Positions 9,151 to 18,668 of a stretch of 64,000 bases of DNA are shown here, piece by piece. Below the pieces are notes generated by a model. It made no database searches and was not told the DNA's origin. It saw only the letters and a list, made by a program, of their open reading frames with translations. A program made the translations under genes and the position numbers. The stretch's first letter is position 1; the number at the start of each line of letters is the position of its first letter. The stretch is from assembly GCA_963697565.1 (NCBI GenBank), contig CAVOOM010000006.1, positions 471,111 to 535,110 of the forward strand. The letters run 5' to 3'. Origin of the DNA: CAWFSE01 sp963697565. GTDB taxonomy: Bacteria; Actinomycetota; Actinomycetes; CAVWCF01.

Positions 9151-9875
9151 TCACCCCTGCGCCCGCCGCTCGGCCTTGACGTCGCGCGCGTAGCGGTCGA
9201 CGTACGTCTGCCCGCCGAGCGCGAGCAGCGCGTCGCGCACGACGGCGGCCAGCTCGTCGGGGGTCATGGTGCGCGCGTCCAGCGCGAGCGGGGGGGAGAT
9301 CCGGATCTGCACGCGGGTGCGGCGCCGCGGCCGCTTGGTGTACGAGGTGGTGATCGCGTGCACAGGCACATCGGGGTTGCCCTGCAGGACGGGGATGAGC
9401 ACGCGCTTGTGCAGCCGATGCAGCTGGGTGGGGTCGGGGGAGCGGGTGCCCTCGGGGTACAGCCCGATCTTGCCGCCGTAGGCCAGGGCTCGCGTCGCCA
9501 TGTCCATCGCCCAGTGGGTGGACGCCTCGTCGCCCCGCCGCAGCGGGATCTGGCCCATCAGCCGGAAGAAGGCGGCGCCCCGCCGCTCGTACACCTCGAC
9601 CTTGGTGAAGGCGGTGACCCGCCACCAGTTGCTGATCACCGCCATGACGGGATCCATCGCCGACAGGTGGTTGCCGATCAAGAGGGTCGCGCCGGGGGCC
9701 ACGTGCTCCGCGCCCGCCACGCGCACGGCCCACCTCGCCCGCAGGACGCGCATCGCCGCGATCGTCGCCCAGTAGGTGCGGGCGCGCCCCGGCCGGCCGA
9801 TCCGGATGCCGGGATACAGCCGCCGCCCTTCGGCCAGCGCCTCGTCGTACGACCCGAGGGGACGGCGTCCGGCAT
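9151..9875 (-). CDS. plsC: 1-acyl-sn-glycerol-3-phosphate acyltransferase
   Basis: LPLAT-superfamily enzymes of this type add the second acyl chain to lysophosphatidate at the membrane. Motif I is NHLSAMDP (NHxxxxD), motif II includes the contact region RRGAAFFRLMGQIPLRR, and motif III is LYPEGTRSP. The C-terminus is basic. The N-terminal part (ALAEGRRLYPGIRIGRPG, then RARTYWATIAAMRVL) sits in another frame, so one base is misplaced near 9855. The ATG at 9875 has TAGGAT 6 nt upstream and is the likely leaderless start. Actinobacteria carry several such paralogues, so the exact acceptor is unsure. Confidence 0.85.
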
Positions 9876-9887
9876 GGCCACATCCTA
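9876..9887 (-). promoter_or_regulatory. -10 hexamer TAGGAT, leaderless acyltransferase
   Basis: Minus-strand TAGGAT (9887-9882) is followed after 6 nt by the ATG at 9875. Confidence 0.55.
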
Positions 9888-9945
9888 CCGTCGGGGCCAG
9901 CTGAAGGGACCACGGAACGGCCCTCCTCGTGCTGCTGAGCCGTGA

Positions 9946-11128
9946 TCAGATGAGGCCCCGTAGGGAGCGTGAAGAGCAGCGCGAGCCACAGCAGCACGAG
10001 ACCCTCGCGAGCCAACGCTTGAGGCCATGGTTCCATGAGCCCCGCCGCGATCTCGTCGGCGATCACGGCGTTCACCGGCGTCAGGATGGCCACTGCCGCA
10101 ACGCCGAGGGTTGCGGCGATCCGGCGAGCGGATCGACCGTCGGCCACGATCACTCCGCACGCGGGGACGACCCACACTGCGTGGTGCACCCAGGCGATGG
10201 GGGAGATGAGCACCGTGGTGAGCCCGACCAGCGTGGCGGCCGCGAGTAGTGCGCCCGAGCGGTGCGCGGCGCGCGCTCTGAGCAGGCCCACGACCAAGAG
10301 CGCCCCGTGGCGAGCCATAGGACAGGTGTCGGGACCCCCCACCGAAGGGCGAAGCCCCGCAGCGACTGGTTCGTGACTAAGGCGGCGTCGCCCACTCGTT
10401 CGTCCTGGAGGAAGGCCAGGCCGAGGAAGTAGTCGGTGGTGTCTGGCCAACTCAGCACGGCAGCAAGCCCCACGCGAGGGCGATCGTTCCGACGGCCCAG
10501 GCGACCGCTCGCCAGCGTCCGATGAGGGCGAGGTAGACAACGAAGAGCCCGGGGGTCAGCTTGATGGCCGAGGCGAGCCCGACGAGCACCCCGCTGCGGC
10601 GATCGGACGCGGGGACTCCCACGGCGAGAAGGCAGAGCGTGACCAGCCAGATCCCGATCTGGCCGAGGCTCAGCGCGTCCGTCACCGGGAGCGTGAGCAC
10701 CGCGGCGGCGGTCAGCGCGCCGACGAGCAGGATCCGCAGTGGAGCGGCCCTGCCCGCTACCACCCCCGAGAACGAGATCCGCACGACGGCCGCGAGCGCT
10801 CCCAACGAGCCCAGCGTCCACAGAGTGGCTGCCCAGAAGGCGCTCAGCCAGCCGATCGGCGTGAAGAGGACTGCGGCGAAGGGTGGGTAGGTGAACTGCA
10901 GGTCGGATCGGGCGCGATCCGCAACGAGGGCGCTAGAGGGAGAGCCGGACCACAGCGACCGCCCGCCTCGGCATACGCGCGGAGGTCGATGGGCTGCCCA
11001 GACGCGAGTGCGTCCGGGCGATCGGCGCGAGGGACACGAGGACGAGCAAGACGGCGAGCGACGGCGATGGACAGGGGAGCGGCAAGCCGCCGTGGTTCGC
11101 GCGTCGAGGCAGCCTCGTCGTTGGACAC
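9946..11128 (-). CDS. GT87-type (DUF2029) polyprenyl-phosphate mannosyltransferase-like membrane protein, frameshifted
   Basis: Joining frames gives a roughly 390-residue multi-pass protein. The start is SNDEAASTREPRRLAAPL, then a first membrane segment and an extracytoplasmic loop with PIDLRAYAEAGG, the place where GT-C enzymes carry their catalytic aspartate. Further segments include FTYPPFAAVLFTPIGWLSAF, VLVGLASAIKLTPGLFVVYL, NQSLRGFALRW and ISPIAWVHHAVWVV, the last two being typical of the alpha-mannosyltransferase GT87 family that uses polyprenyl-phosphate-mannose. Frame changes occur near 11050, 10940, 10450 and 10310. The 3' end is uncertain: the TGA at 9948-9946 is one frame off, while the current frame runs further. 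GTG 11128 is the chosen start. Confidence 0.7.
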
Positions 11129-11230
11129 GACACGGAACGTAGTGGGTCGCCTCCGGCTCAAGGATGGGCGTCTGCGCGGTTGGTGGGGGCAGATCCGGCG
11201 CGGATCAGGCCGAATCCGGGGCCGGCCACG

Positions 11231-12052
11231 ATGGGGCCTGTGACGGACCCGCTGACCCCCCTCGACCCAGATCCGGTACCCGACAGCGCCGCCGCGCGGC
11301 GGCCGCGGCTCGAGCGAGCGATCGCTCGGGTTGACCCCTACCTCGCGTTCGTGGCCCTCGTGTCGCTGGTCTGCATCATGCTCATCGCCAGCGGGCAGGA
11401 CCCGGGTTGGGCGCGCGCAGGGCTGGTGATCTGCTGGCTGATCCTGGCCTTTGAGTACCTGGGGCGGCTGGCTCTGGCGACCCACCGGCGCGAGTTCGTG
11501 CGGCGCACCTGGGTCGACCTGCTGGCCGTCATCATCCCCTTCTTGCGGATCTTCCTGTTCGCCCGGATCGTCCCGATCCTGGGCCACCGGGCGCGCGGCC
11601 GGCTGGCCAATCGGGCGGCGCTGGCGGCGGCGTTCCTGGCCGTCCTCGTCGTCTCGGTCGGATCCGTGGGCGTGCTCTGGGCTGGAGGAGGGCCAGCCGG
11701 ACTCGAACATCGAGACGCTGGGCAGAGCCTCTGGTTCGCCTTCGTCACCGTCTTCACCGTCGGGTACGGCGACTACACCCCGGTGACGCCGGAGGGCCGC
11801 GTCATCGGGGTGATCCTGATCTTCGTGGGCGTCGGCGTGATCGCCATCTTCACCGCGTCGATCGCCACCCGGTTCCTCTCCGCGCGGGACTCCCGCCAGG
11901 GGATCCCAGGACGGGTGATCGAGGAGGAGGCGACCCTCGATGTCGTGCTCGCTCGGCTGGAATCGCTGGAGGCCCGGTTGGTCGCCGGCGGCGTGATTGC
12001 CGAGCAGATCCCCGGCGACGCGCCCGCGGACGAGACACGCCGAAGCGAATGA
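11231..12052 (+). CDS. Voltage-gated-type potassium channel
   Basis: The 273-residue protein has an S1-S4-like hydrophobic region (about 35-125, with the basic segment FARIVPILGHRARGRL resembling a short S4). The pore helix and the selectivity filter TVGYGDYTPV (about 175) follow, then S6 (VIGVILIFVGVGVIAIFTA) and a C-terminal coiled tail (LDVVLARLESLEARLV). The pore turret should read EEGQPDSNIETLG, which is present in the +1 frame at about 11690-11730, so two compensating one-base errors probably garble that loop. The ATG at 11231 is preferred over the longer upstream frame. It is divergent from the GT87 gene. Confidence 0.88.
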   Translation: MGPVTDPLTPLDPDPVPDSAAARRPRLERAIARVDPYLAFVALVSLVCIMLIASGQDPGWARAGLVICWLILAFEYLGRLALATHRREFVRRTWVDLLAVIIPFLRIFLFARIVPILGHRARGRLANRAALAAAFLAVLVVSVGSVGVLWAGGGPAGLEHRDAGQSLWFAFVTVFTVGYGDYTPVTPEGRVIGVILIFVGVGVIAIFTASIATRFLSARDSRQGIPGRVIEEEATLDVVLARLESLEARLVAGGVIAEQIPGDAPADETRRSE

Positions 12053-12072
12053 CATCGGTGGGATTCGCGCTC

Positions 12073-12078
12073 TAGAGT
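12073..12078 (+). promoter_or_regulatory. -10 hexamer TAGAGT for DUF3263 gene
   Basis: TAGAGT lies 64 nt before the ATG at 12143, predicting a 5' leader of roughly 58 nt. The leader contains GAGGGAGCACAC near the start codon. Confidence 0.45.
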
Positions 12079-12142
12079 GGGCGCGCGGCCCGGGAGGGGA
12101 AGCCCGGGCCGCTCAGTCTTCGCCGCGAGGGAGCACACGGGC

Positions 12143-12466
12143 ATGGACGCCGCACGAGACGCCGGCCGGGAGGCCTTGACGGGGCTGGACGTCGCCCTGC
12201 CGAACGCCGCCGCGTCCTCGCTGTCTGAGCGCGACCAGCAGGTGCTCGCCTTCGAGCGGCAGTGGTGGAAGTACGCCGGGGCCAAGGAGCAGGCCATCCG
12301 CGAGCTGTTCGACATGTCGGCCACCCGCTACTACCAGGTGCTCAACGCCGTCATCGACCGCCCCGAGGCGCTCGCGTTCGACCCGATGCTGGTCAAGCGG
12401 CTGCGCCGCATGCGCGCCTCCCGCCAGCGCGCCCGCTCCGCACGCCGCCTCGGCATCGACGCCTGA
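12143..12466 (+). CDS. DUF3263 domain protein
   Basis: The 107-residue protein contains the DUF3263 core: LSERDQQVLAFERQWWKY, then GAKEQAIRELFDMSATRYYQ and VLNAVIDRPEALAFDPMLVK. It ends in a basic tail (RRMRASRQRARSARRLG). The family is restricted to actinobacteria and looks like a small helix-turn-helix-like protein; its function is not known. The ATG at 12143 is used because the upstream residues of the longer frame look like leader sequence. The LytR_C protein gene starts 26 bases after the stop, a pairing I recall from other actinomycetes. Confidence 0.85.
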   Translation: MDAARDAGREALTGLDVALPNAAASSLSERDQQVLAFERQWWKYAGAKEQAIRELFDMSATRYYQVLNAVIDRPEALAFDPMLVKRLRRMRASRQRARSARRLGIDA

Positions 12467-12492
12467 GCCGGGCCGGCTGACCTCGGTTGACG

Positions 12493-13077
12493 ATGAGCCC
12501 CGGCTCGCATCGCCAAGACGCCTCGTCGCCGGGGTCGTGGCTGATCTCGCTGCTTCTGGGCGCGGTGGTCGCCGTCGCCCTTGGCGTCGGGCTCGCAGGG
12601 TGGCTCAACCCAGATGACCCGACCTCCGCCGCCGCCGCCTCGCCCGCGCCGACCGTGACGGTGACCGCCACGCCGACCCCCACGCCGACGCCTACCCCGA
12701 CCCCGACGCCGACGCCGACACCGACCCCCACACCCACGCCGCCCCCTCCGCCGCCTCCGCCTAGCCCGAGCCCCTCGACCGCGCCGACGATCCCGGCCAG
12801 CGAGCGCCCCCCGGTCGTGATCCTCAACCAGACGGGGGTGAACGGCCTGGCGGCGGCTCTGTCCAAGAGCCTGACCGCCGACGGCTGGACGGTGACCGGG
12901 CTCGGCAACTGGAAGGGCTCGGTGCCCGCCACCACCGTGTACTACGGCACCGGCCAGGAGGCTGCGGCCGCCGCGCTGGCCGCCGACATCCCGGGGCCCG
13001 ACCGCACCCGGCCACGGGTTGGCGGGATGGTCGACGGCCGGCTCACCGTCGTCATCGCCGAGGAGCTGAGCGTCTAG
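12493..13077 (+). CDS. LytR C-terminal domain protein with Thr-Pro stalk
   Basis: The 194-residue protein has one N-terminal membrane anchor (LISLLLGAVVAVALGVGLAGW). A long Thr-Pro repeat (about 54-85) then changes to Pro/Ser and acts as a wall-spanning stalk. The C-terminal LytR_C domain begins VVILNQTGVNGLAAALSKSL and ends GGMVDGRLTVVIAEELSV. LytR_C domains occur on LCP ligases and on stand-alone surface proteins such as this; the ligand is unknown. Its end overlaps the convergent gpgS by four bases. The repeat is purely coding (ACC/ACG-CCN) and prone to indel error. Confidence 0.85.
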   Translation: MSPGSHRQDASSPGSWLISLLLGAVVAVALGVGLAGWLNPDDPTSAAAASPAPTVTVTATPTPTPTPTPTPTPTPTPTPTPTPPPPPPPPSPSPSTAPTIPASERPPVVILNQTGVNGLAAALSKSLTADGWTVTGLGNWKGSVPATTVYYGTGQEAAAAALAADIPGPDRTRPRVGGMVDGRLTVVIAEELSV

Positions 13078-14042
13078 GGCGCAGCGCTGCGGGCGCGCGC
13101 CTGGGCCATCGGGGGCCGCTCCAGTGCGGCGATCTCACGCTCCACCGGATCGAAGCCGGCCGGACCTCGCACGAACTGGGTGAGGGTGGGCTCGGCGTCC
13201 ACGGCTCCCGGCGGGAGCCGACCCTCGCGATCGAGCCGGGCCAGCGCGGTCACCCAGATCTCCGCGGCCATCCGGCCCAACGCGTGCTCGTCTTGGTGGC
13301 GGTGGTGGCGCACCCCGAGGTCCACCTGGGCGATCGCGTCGAGGCCGTCGGTGGCCAGGGTGTCCACGAGCAGCGCCAGCTCGATGCCGTACCCGGTCGG
13401 GAACGGCAGCCGCTCGGCGAGCCCCCGGCGCAGCGCCGTCTCGCCGGCCAGCGGCTGCACCACGCCGGCCAGCTGCGGCCAGTGCAGGGCCAGCAGCGGC
13501 CGCGCGACGAGCTCGGTGACGCGGCCCCCACCAGCGGGCAGCACCCGGTGCCCAGCGGCCAGCGGCCGGTCGTACAGGCCCTTGACCAGCTGCACGGTCG
13601 GGTCGGCGAGCAGCGGTCCGAGCAGCCCGGTGACGTACGTCGCGGAGAAGTCGAGCAGGTCGGCGTCGATGAAGACGATCAGGTCGCCGTCGGTGGCGGC
13701 AAGCGAGCGCCACATCGCCTCGCCCTTGCCGGGCACCGCGGGCAGCCCGGGCAGCACCTCGTCGCGGTGGACCACTCGGGCGCCGGCCTCGCGCGCGACC
13801 TCGGCCGTGCGGTCGCTGGAGCCGGAGTCGAGCACCAGGAGGTCGTCGACCAGGGGGTGCGGGCCCGAGCAGAGGTCGCGGCGGATGGCCGCGGCGATCG
13901 CCCCGACGGTGTCCTCCTCGTCGAGGGCCGGCAGGACGACGCTGATCCGGGCATCGCCCTTGAGCGCCACCAGCCGCTCCAGCGGCCAATCGGCGGCGCG
14001 CGAGGTCCGCCGGGCGTACCAGTCGGCTGCGTCGGCGCGCAT
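13074..14042 (-). CDS. gpgS: Glucosyl-3-phosphoglycerate synthase
   Basis: This GT81-family enzyme transfers glucose from a nucleotide sugar to 3-phosphoglycerate, the first step toward glucosylglycerate and, in mycobacteria, methylglucose lipopolysaccharide. In its 322 residues I see VVLPALDEEDTVGAI (nucleotide site), LVLDSGSSDRTAEVAREAGA, the metal-binding motif VFIDADLLDF, and the acceptor region GGGRVTELVARPLL and PTGYGIELALLVD. The ATG at 14042 follows AGGAG at a good distance and matches the family length; the longer frame to 14075 is unlikely. It is divergent from the SAM-riboswitch operon. Confidence 0.93.
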   Translation of the reverse strand: MRADAADWYARRTSRAADWPLERLVALKGDARISVVLPALDEEDTVGAIAAAIRRDLCSGPHPLVDDLLVLDSGSSDRTAEVAREAGARVVHRDEVLPGLPAVPGKGEAMWRSLAATDGDLIVFIDADLLDFSATYVTGLLGPLLADPTVQLVKGLYDRPLAAGHRVLPAGGGRVTELVARPLLALHWPQLAGVVQPLAGETALRRGLAERLPFPTGYGIELALLVDTLATDGLDAIAQVDLGVRHHRHQDEHALGRMAAEIWVTALARLDREGRLPPGAVDAEPTLTQFVRGPAGFDPVEREIAALERPPMAQARARSAAP

Positions 14043-14122
14043 GCGCTCCTCCGTCCCCTCCGTCAGGTGAGACACGAGTCTCGAGATACGGACCCGGCGG
14101 CGATCCGGGCCCGCGACCCGTC

Positions 14123-14128
14123 TACAGT
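14123..14128 (+). promoter_or_regulatory. -10 hexamer TACAGT for the SAM-riboswitch operon
   Basis: TACAGT is placed so that transcription would start near 14135, about 15 nt before the riboswitch P1 stem. Confidence 0.5.
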
Positions 14129-14149
14129 CTCGCCCACAACTTCATACCG

Positions 14150-14310
14150 CTCATCCAGAGGGGCAGAGGGAACGGCCCGTTGAAGCCCCGGCAACCATTT
14201 CGTGAACGACTCGCGTGACCCGCTCGGCCTCGAGCGCGGTCCCCGCGGGGCCGCACGGAAGACGGTGCCAACTCCGTCCCGCCCGGCGAACGCCGTGCGG
14301 GGAAGATGAG
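14150..14310 (+). promoter_or_regulatory. SAM riboswitch (S-box type) upstream of thrC-like gene
   Basis: The aptamer shows the conserved SAM-I blocks. CTCATCCAGAG opens P1; AGAGGGAACGGCCCG and TTGAAGCCCCGGCAACC follow; GGTGCCAACTCCG and GATGAG then close P1 (14305-14310). A variable GC-rich arm separates the halves. The closing strand runs into the AGGAG ribosome-binding region 8-16 nt before the ATG at 14324, so SAM binding would most simply sequester translation initiation. Control by SAM places the downstream genes in sulfur amino acid metabolism. Confidence 0.9.
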
Positions 14311-14323
14311 GAGAGGCCTCGCG

Positions 14324-15586
14324 ATGTCCCTGACCAGCACCGACCCCGCCTGTTCCGTCGGCCCGGCCGTCGAGCTCGGCTGCCGTGAGTGCGGCGCGAC
14401 CTACCCGCTGATCCAGACCTACGCCTGCGCGGAGTGCTTCGGCCCGCTGGAGGTCCGGTACGCCTTCGGCGAGGTGACCCGCGGCCAGATCGAGTCCGGG
14501 CCGCTGTCGATCTGGCGCTACCGCGCGCTGCTGCCGGTGGACGACTCGGTGCTGGACGCGCCGGGACTGCATCCCGGATTCACCCGGTTGGTGCGCGCCG
14601 ACAACCTGGCCGGCGCGCTGGGCATGCGGCGGCTGTGGGTCAAGGACGACAGCGGCAACCCCACCCACTCCTTCAAGGACCGCGTCGTGGCGGTGGCGCT
14701 CGCCAATGCGCGGCGCCTCGGCGTCACCACGATCGCGTGCGCCTCGACCGGCAACCTCGCCAACGCCGTCGCCGCGGCGGCCGCCCGGGCCGGGCTCGGC
14801 TCGGTGGTCTTCGTCCCGAGCGACCTCGAGGACGGCAAGATCGTCACGACCTCGGTGTACGGCGGCACGCTGGTCGCGATCGACGGCTCCTACGACGACG
14901 TCAACCGGCTCTGCTCGGAGGTCGCCTTCGACGTCGACTGGGGCTTCGTCAACGTCACCCTTCGCCCGTACTACGCGGAGGGCTCCAAGACCCTCGGCTA
15001 CGAGGTCGCCGAGCAGCTCGGCTGGCGGCTGCCGGAGCAGGTCGTCGTGCCGATCGCCTCCGGCTCGCTGCTGACCAAGGTGGACAAGGCCTTCGGCGAG
15101 CTGGGCTCGCTCGGGCTGGTCGAGCCGACGCCTTACCGCGTCTTCGGCGCCCAGGCGGCCGGCTGCGCGCCCGTCTCGACCGCGTGGAAGGCCGGCCACG
15201 ACGTCGTGCGCCCGGTGCGGCCCGACACCATCGCCAAGTCGCTGGCCATCGGCAACCCGGCCGACGGCCCGTACGCCCTCGATGTGGCGCGCCGCACCGG
15301 GGGCGCGATCGAGGACGTGACCGACGCCGAGGTGGTGGAGGGGATCCGGCTGCTGGCCGCGACCGAGGGCATCTTCGGCGAGACCGCCGGCGGGGTGACC
15401 GTGGCCACGCTGCGCAAGCTGCTCGCCGCCGGTCAGCTCGACCCGGACGCCGAGACCGTGCTGCTCAACACCGGCGACGGGCTGAAGACGCTCGACGCCG
15501 TGGCGCCCACGTCCGGCCCGACCGTCACGCTTCCCCCGTCCATCGACTCCTTCACCGCGTACGCACGAAAGGCCGGCCTGCTGTGA
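14324..15586 (+). CDS. thrC: Threonine synthase-like PLP enzyme under SAM control
   Basis: The 420-residue protein has an N-terminal zinc-ribbon-like part (CRECGATYPL…YACAECFGP) and a fold type II PLP core. Its Schiff-base lysine is in NPTHSFKDR (about 111), followed by ASTGNLANAVAAAAARAG and the phosphate-binding region VVPIASGSLLTKVDKAF. The family converts O-phosphohomoserine to threonine. Here the gene is governed by a SAM riboswitch and overlaps a ubiquitin-like sulfur carrier gene by four bases, a context that fits sulfur incorporation into O-phosphohomoserine (homocysteine formation) as well as, or better than, threonine synthesis. Sequence alone does not decide between these. Confidence 0.88.
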   Translation: MSLTSTDPACSVGPAVELGCRECGATYPLIQTYACAECFGPLEVRYAFGEVTRGQIESGPLSIWRYRALLPVDDSVLDAPGLHPGFTRLVRADNLAGALGMRRLWVKDDSGNPTHSFKDRVVAVALANARRLGVTTIACASTGNLANAVAAAAARAGLGSVVFVPSDLEDGKIVTTSVYGGTLVAIDGSYDDVNRLCSEVAFDVDWGFVNVTLRPYYAEGSKTLGYEVAEQLGWRLPEQVVVPIASGSLLTKVDKAFGELGSLGLVEPTPYRVFGAQAAGCAPVSTAWKAGHDVVRPVRPDTIAKSLAIGNPADGPYALDVARRTGGAIEDVTDAEVVEGIRLLAATEGIFGETAGGVTVATLRKLLAAGQLDPDAETVLLNTGDGLKTLDAVAPTSGPTVTLPPSIDSFTAYARKAGLL

Positions 15587-15858
15587 GCGTCACCGTCCGA
15601 GTCCCCACCATCCTGCGCACCCACACCGGCGGGGCCGCCGAGGTCAGCGTCGAGGGCGCGACCCTCGGCGAGGTCATCGCCGCCCTCGACGCCGCCCATC
15701 CGGGGATCGCGGCCCGCGTCCTCGACGACGAGGGGCGGCTGCGCCGCTTCGTCAACGTGTACGTCGGCGACGAGGACGTCCGGTTCGCCGAGGGGTTGTC
15801 CACAGCCACTCCGGCGGGGTCCACCGTGTCGGTGATTCCGGCCGTTGCGGGCGGCTGA
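15583..15858 (+). CDS. MoaD/ThiS-family ubiquitin-like sulfur carrier
   Basis: The 91-residue beta-grasp protein ends in the diglycine tail (VIPAVAGG) that is adenylated and thiocarboxylated by E1-like enzymes in this family. It starts MSVTVRVPTILRTHTGG and contains VEGATLGEVIAALDAAHPGI. GTG at 15583 overlaps the thrC-like stop (GTGA), implying obligate coexpression. In M. tuberculosis a similar carrier (CysO) supplies sulfide to a PLP enzyme (CysM). By analogy this protein may feed sulfur to the thrC-like enzyme. No E1/MoeB-like partner lies in the window. Confidence 0.87.
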   Translation: MSVTVRVPTILRTHTGGAAEVSVEGATLGEVIAALDAAHPGIAARVLDDEGRLRRFVNVYVGDEDVRFAEGLSTATPAGSTVSVIPAVAGG

Positions 15859-15875
15859 GAGCGAGGGTCGGCTGC

Positions 15876-15881
15876 TAGTCT
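15876..15881 (+). promoter_or_regulatory. -10 hexamer TAGTCT for cold-shock gene
   Basis: TAGTCT predicts a start near 15888, giving the following csp gene a 5' leader of about 145 nt, as is usual for cold-shock mRNAs. Confidence 0.45.
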
Positions 15882-16032
15882 CCGAAGCGGTCGTCCATCC
15901 CGCGTACCAGGCTGCTTCGCCGGGTGCTCGGGGAGCACAACGGACCTTCAGCCCCACCCGGGCCGCAAGGCGAGTGACGCAGGACCCGGGTGCGCAACAG
16001 CGCTCCTGAAAGCACGCACCTCAGGAGGGGCC

Positions 16033-16248
16033 ATGCCTCAGGGCACGGTCAAGTGGTTCAACTCGGAGAAGGGCTACGGCTTCATCGCCGTGGACGCCGA
16101 AGAGGGTCAAGAGGCCATGGATGTCTTCGTGCACTACAGCGCGATCGACATGCCTGGCTACAAGTCCCTCGAGGACAACGCCCGCGTCGAGTTCGAGCTG
16201 ACCCAGGGCCAGAAAGGCCCGCAGGCTGAGAAGGTCCACGTCATCTGA
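16033..16248 (+). CDS. Cold-shock protein (CspA family)
   Basis: This is a 71-residue single OB-fold RNA chaperone. RNP1 reads KGYGFI and RNP2 DVFVHYSAI; the start MPQGTVKWFNSEKGYGF is typical of actinobacterial Csp proteins. A strong AGGAGGGG precedes the ATG by 5 nt, in contrast to the leaderless genes around it. The long 5' leader (15888-16032) could fold in a temperature-dependent way, but I cannot model it here. A strong terminator follows. Confidence 0.95.
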   Translation: MPQGTVKWFNSEKGYGFIAVDAEEGQEAMDVFVHYSAIDMPGYKSLEDNARVEFELTQGQKGPQAEKVHVI

Positions 16249-16270
16249 CGTCCCCCTCACGCCCGACGAC

Positions 16271-16301
16271 GAGGCCCCCGGACCATCGGTCCGGGGGCCT
16301 C
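16271..16301 (+). terminator. Bidirectional intrinsic terminator
   Basis: GAGGCCCCCGGACC pairs perfectly with GGTCCGGGGGCCTC around a 3-nt loop, followed by GTCTTT. It lies between convergent genes and can serve both. Confidence 0.85.
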
Positions 16302-16314
16302 GTCTTTGCGTGCC

Positions 16315-16644
16315 CTACCAGCGGCCGCCGTCGGGCTCGTCGAGCGCCTTGTCGTACTGCTCGACGTCCACGTAGTGCATGGCGGCCTCCTCGGCCGGGA
16401 GGTCCTCGGGCTCCTCGTCGATGTCGAAGCCGACATCGTGGGCGATCGCCTCGGCGGTGATGTCCGGGTGCGCCCCCTCGTCGTCTTGGACGATCTGCCC
16501 GGCGGCGAGCGGGTCCACGTGCCGGCCGAAGGCGTGGGCCACATCGTCGGTGCCCAGCTCGTCGGACACCTCGTGGAACAGCGCGCGGACGACGGACTCG
16601 GCCGGGTCGCCGGGGTAGGTGTCGGGGAGGTCGGGGTTCCTCAT
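16315..16644 (-). CDS. Acidic hypothetical protein
   Basis: The 109-residue acidic protein (many Asp/Glu, no membrane segment) starts MRNPDLPDTYPGDPAESVV. It contains HEVSDELGTDDVAHAFGRH and, near its end, AEEAAMHYVDVEQYDKAL. I do not recognise a characterised family; the C-terminal AEEAAMH phrase faintly recalls actinobacterial DUF5709 proteins. Codon use is typical of the window and the frame is clean, so it is probably expressed. It shares its terminator with the convergent csp gene. Confidence 0.65.
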   Translation of the reverse strand: MRNPDLPDTYPGDPAESVVRALFHEVSDELGTDDVAHAFGRHVDPLAAGQIVQDDEGAHPDITAEAIAHDVGFDIDEEPEDLPAEEAAMHYVDVEQYDKALDEPDGGRW

Positions 16645-16737
16645 GACTCCATCGTGGCCCTGATGGTGGACGGGGGGCAGGGACCAATGTCACGCCGGCC
16701 CACGGGGGCCGCGCGACCGGGCCGGGCGGGTGCCCGG

Positions 16738-16764
16738 CTTGCACTCTCGGGGTGCGAGTGCTAA
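16738..16764 (+). promoter_or_regulatory. CIRCE operator 1 (HrcA site)
   Basis: CTTGCACTC-N9-GAGTGCTAA differs from the consensus TTAGCACTC-N9-GAGTGCTAA only in the left arm. It lies upstream of groEL. Confidence 0.88.
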
Positions 16765-16772
16765 TCATTTCC

Positions 16773-16799
16773 TTAGCACTCGGCACCGTCGAGTGCCAC
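16773..16799 (+). promoter_or_regulatory. CIRCE operator 2 (HrcA site)
   Basis: TTAGCACTC-N9-GAGTGCCAC starts 8 nt after operator 1. The left arm is perfect. Two tandem sites before groEL indicate HrcA repression relieved by heat shock. Confidence 0.88.
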
Positions 16800-16897
16800 T
16801 TTCCCCGTCGGTCCCCGGGCGAGGCCCCACAGCGGGCCTTTCCGTCGCGGGCGCTTGAGGACCGACATCGTCGCGTACCCAAGGATGGACATCCCCT

Positions 16898-18524
<1,627 letters not shown>

Positions 18525-18616
18525 CGAGCGAGCCTGCGGAGGGGCCGGCGCCAGCCGTCCCCGAAGCGGGCGAGTGAGGAAGAAGTCCAGAAGGCACAGC
18601 CTTCTGACTGACCACG

Positions 18617-18650
18617 AAGGGGCGCCGATCCACTCGGATCGGCGCCCCTT
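18617..18650 (+). terminator. Intrinsic terminator after groEL
   Basis: AAGGGGCGCCGATCC and GGATCGGCGCCCCTT form a 15-bp perfect stem with a 4-nt loop. A weaker hairpin (AGAAGGC/GCCTTCT, 18588-18605) precedes it. Confidence 0.85.
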
Positions 18651-18656
18651 CGGCGT

Positions 18657-18668
18657 TAGCCTCGGCGG
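18657..18668 (+). promoter_or_regulatory. -10 hexamer TAGCCT, leaderless ltrA-like gene
   Basis: TAGCCT at 18657-18662 is 6 nt from the GTG at 18669. Confidence 0.55.

Noticed and set aside
12661..12760. Tandem repeats that might be a CRISPR or microsatellite
   Set aside because: The repeat is a codon-phased Thr-Pro stalk within the LytR_C protein gene; there are no spacers.
14324..15586. Programmed frameshift between the thrC-like and MoaD-like genes
   Set aside because: The GTGA overlap with proper start and stop codons explains the arrangement as ordinary translational coupling.
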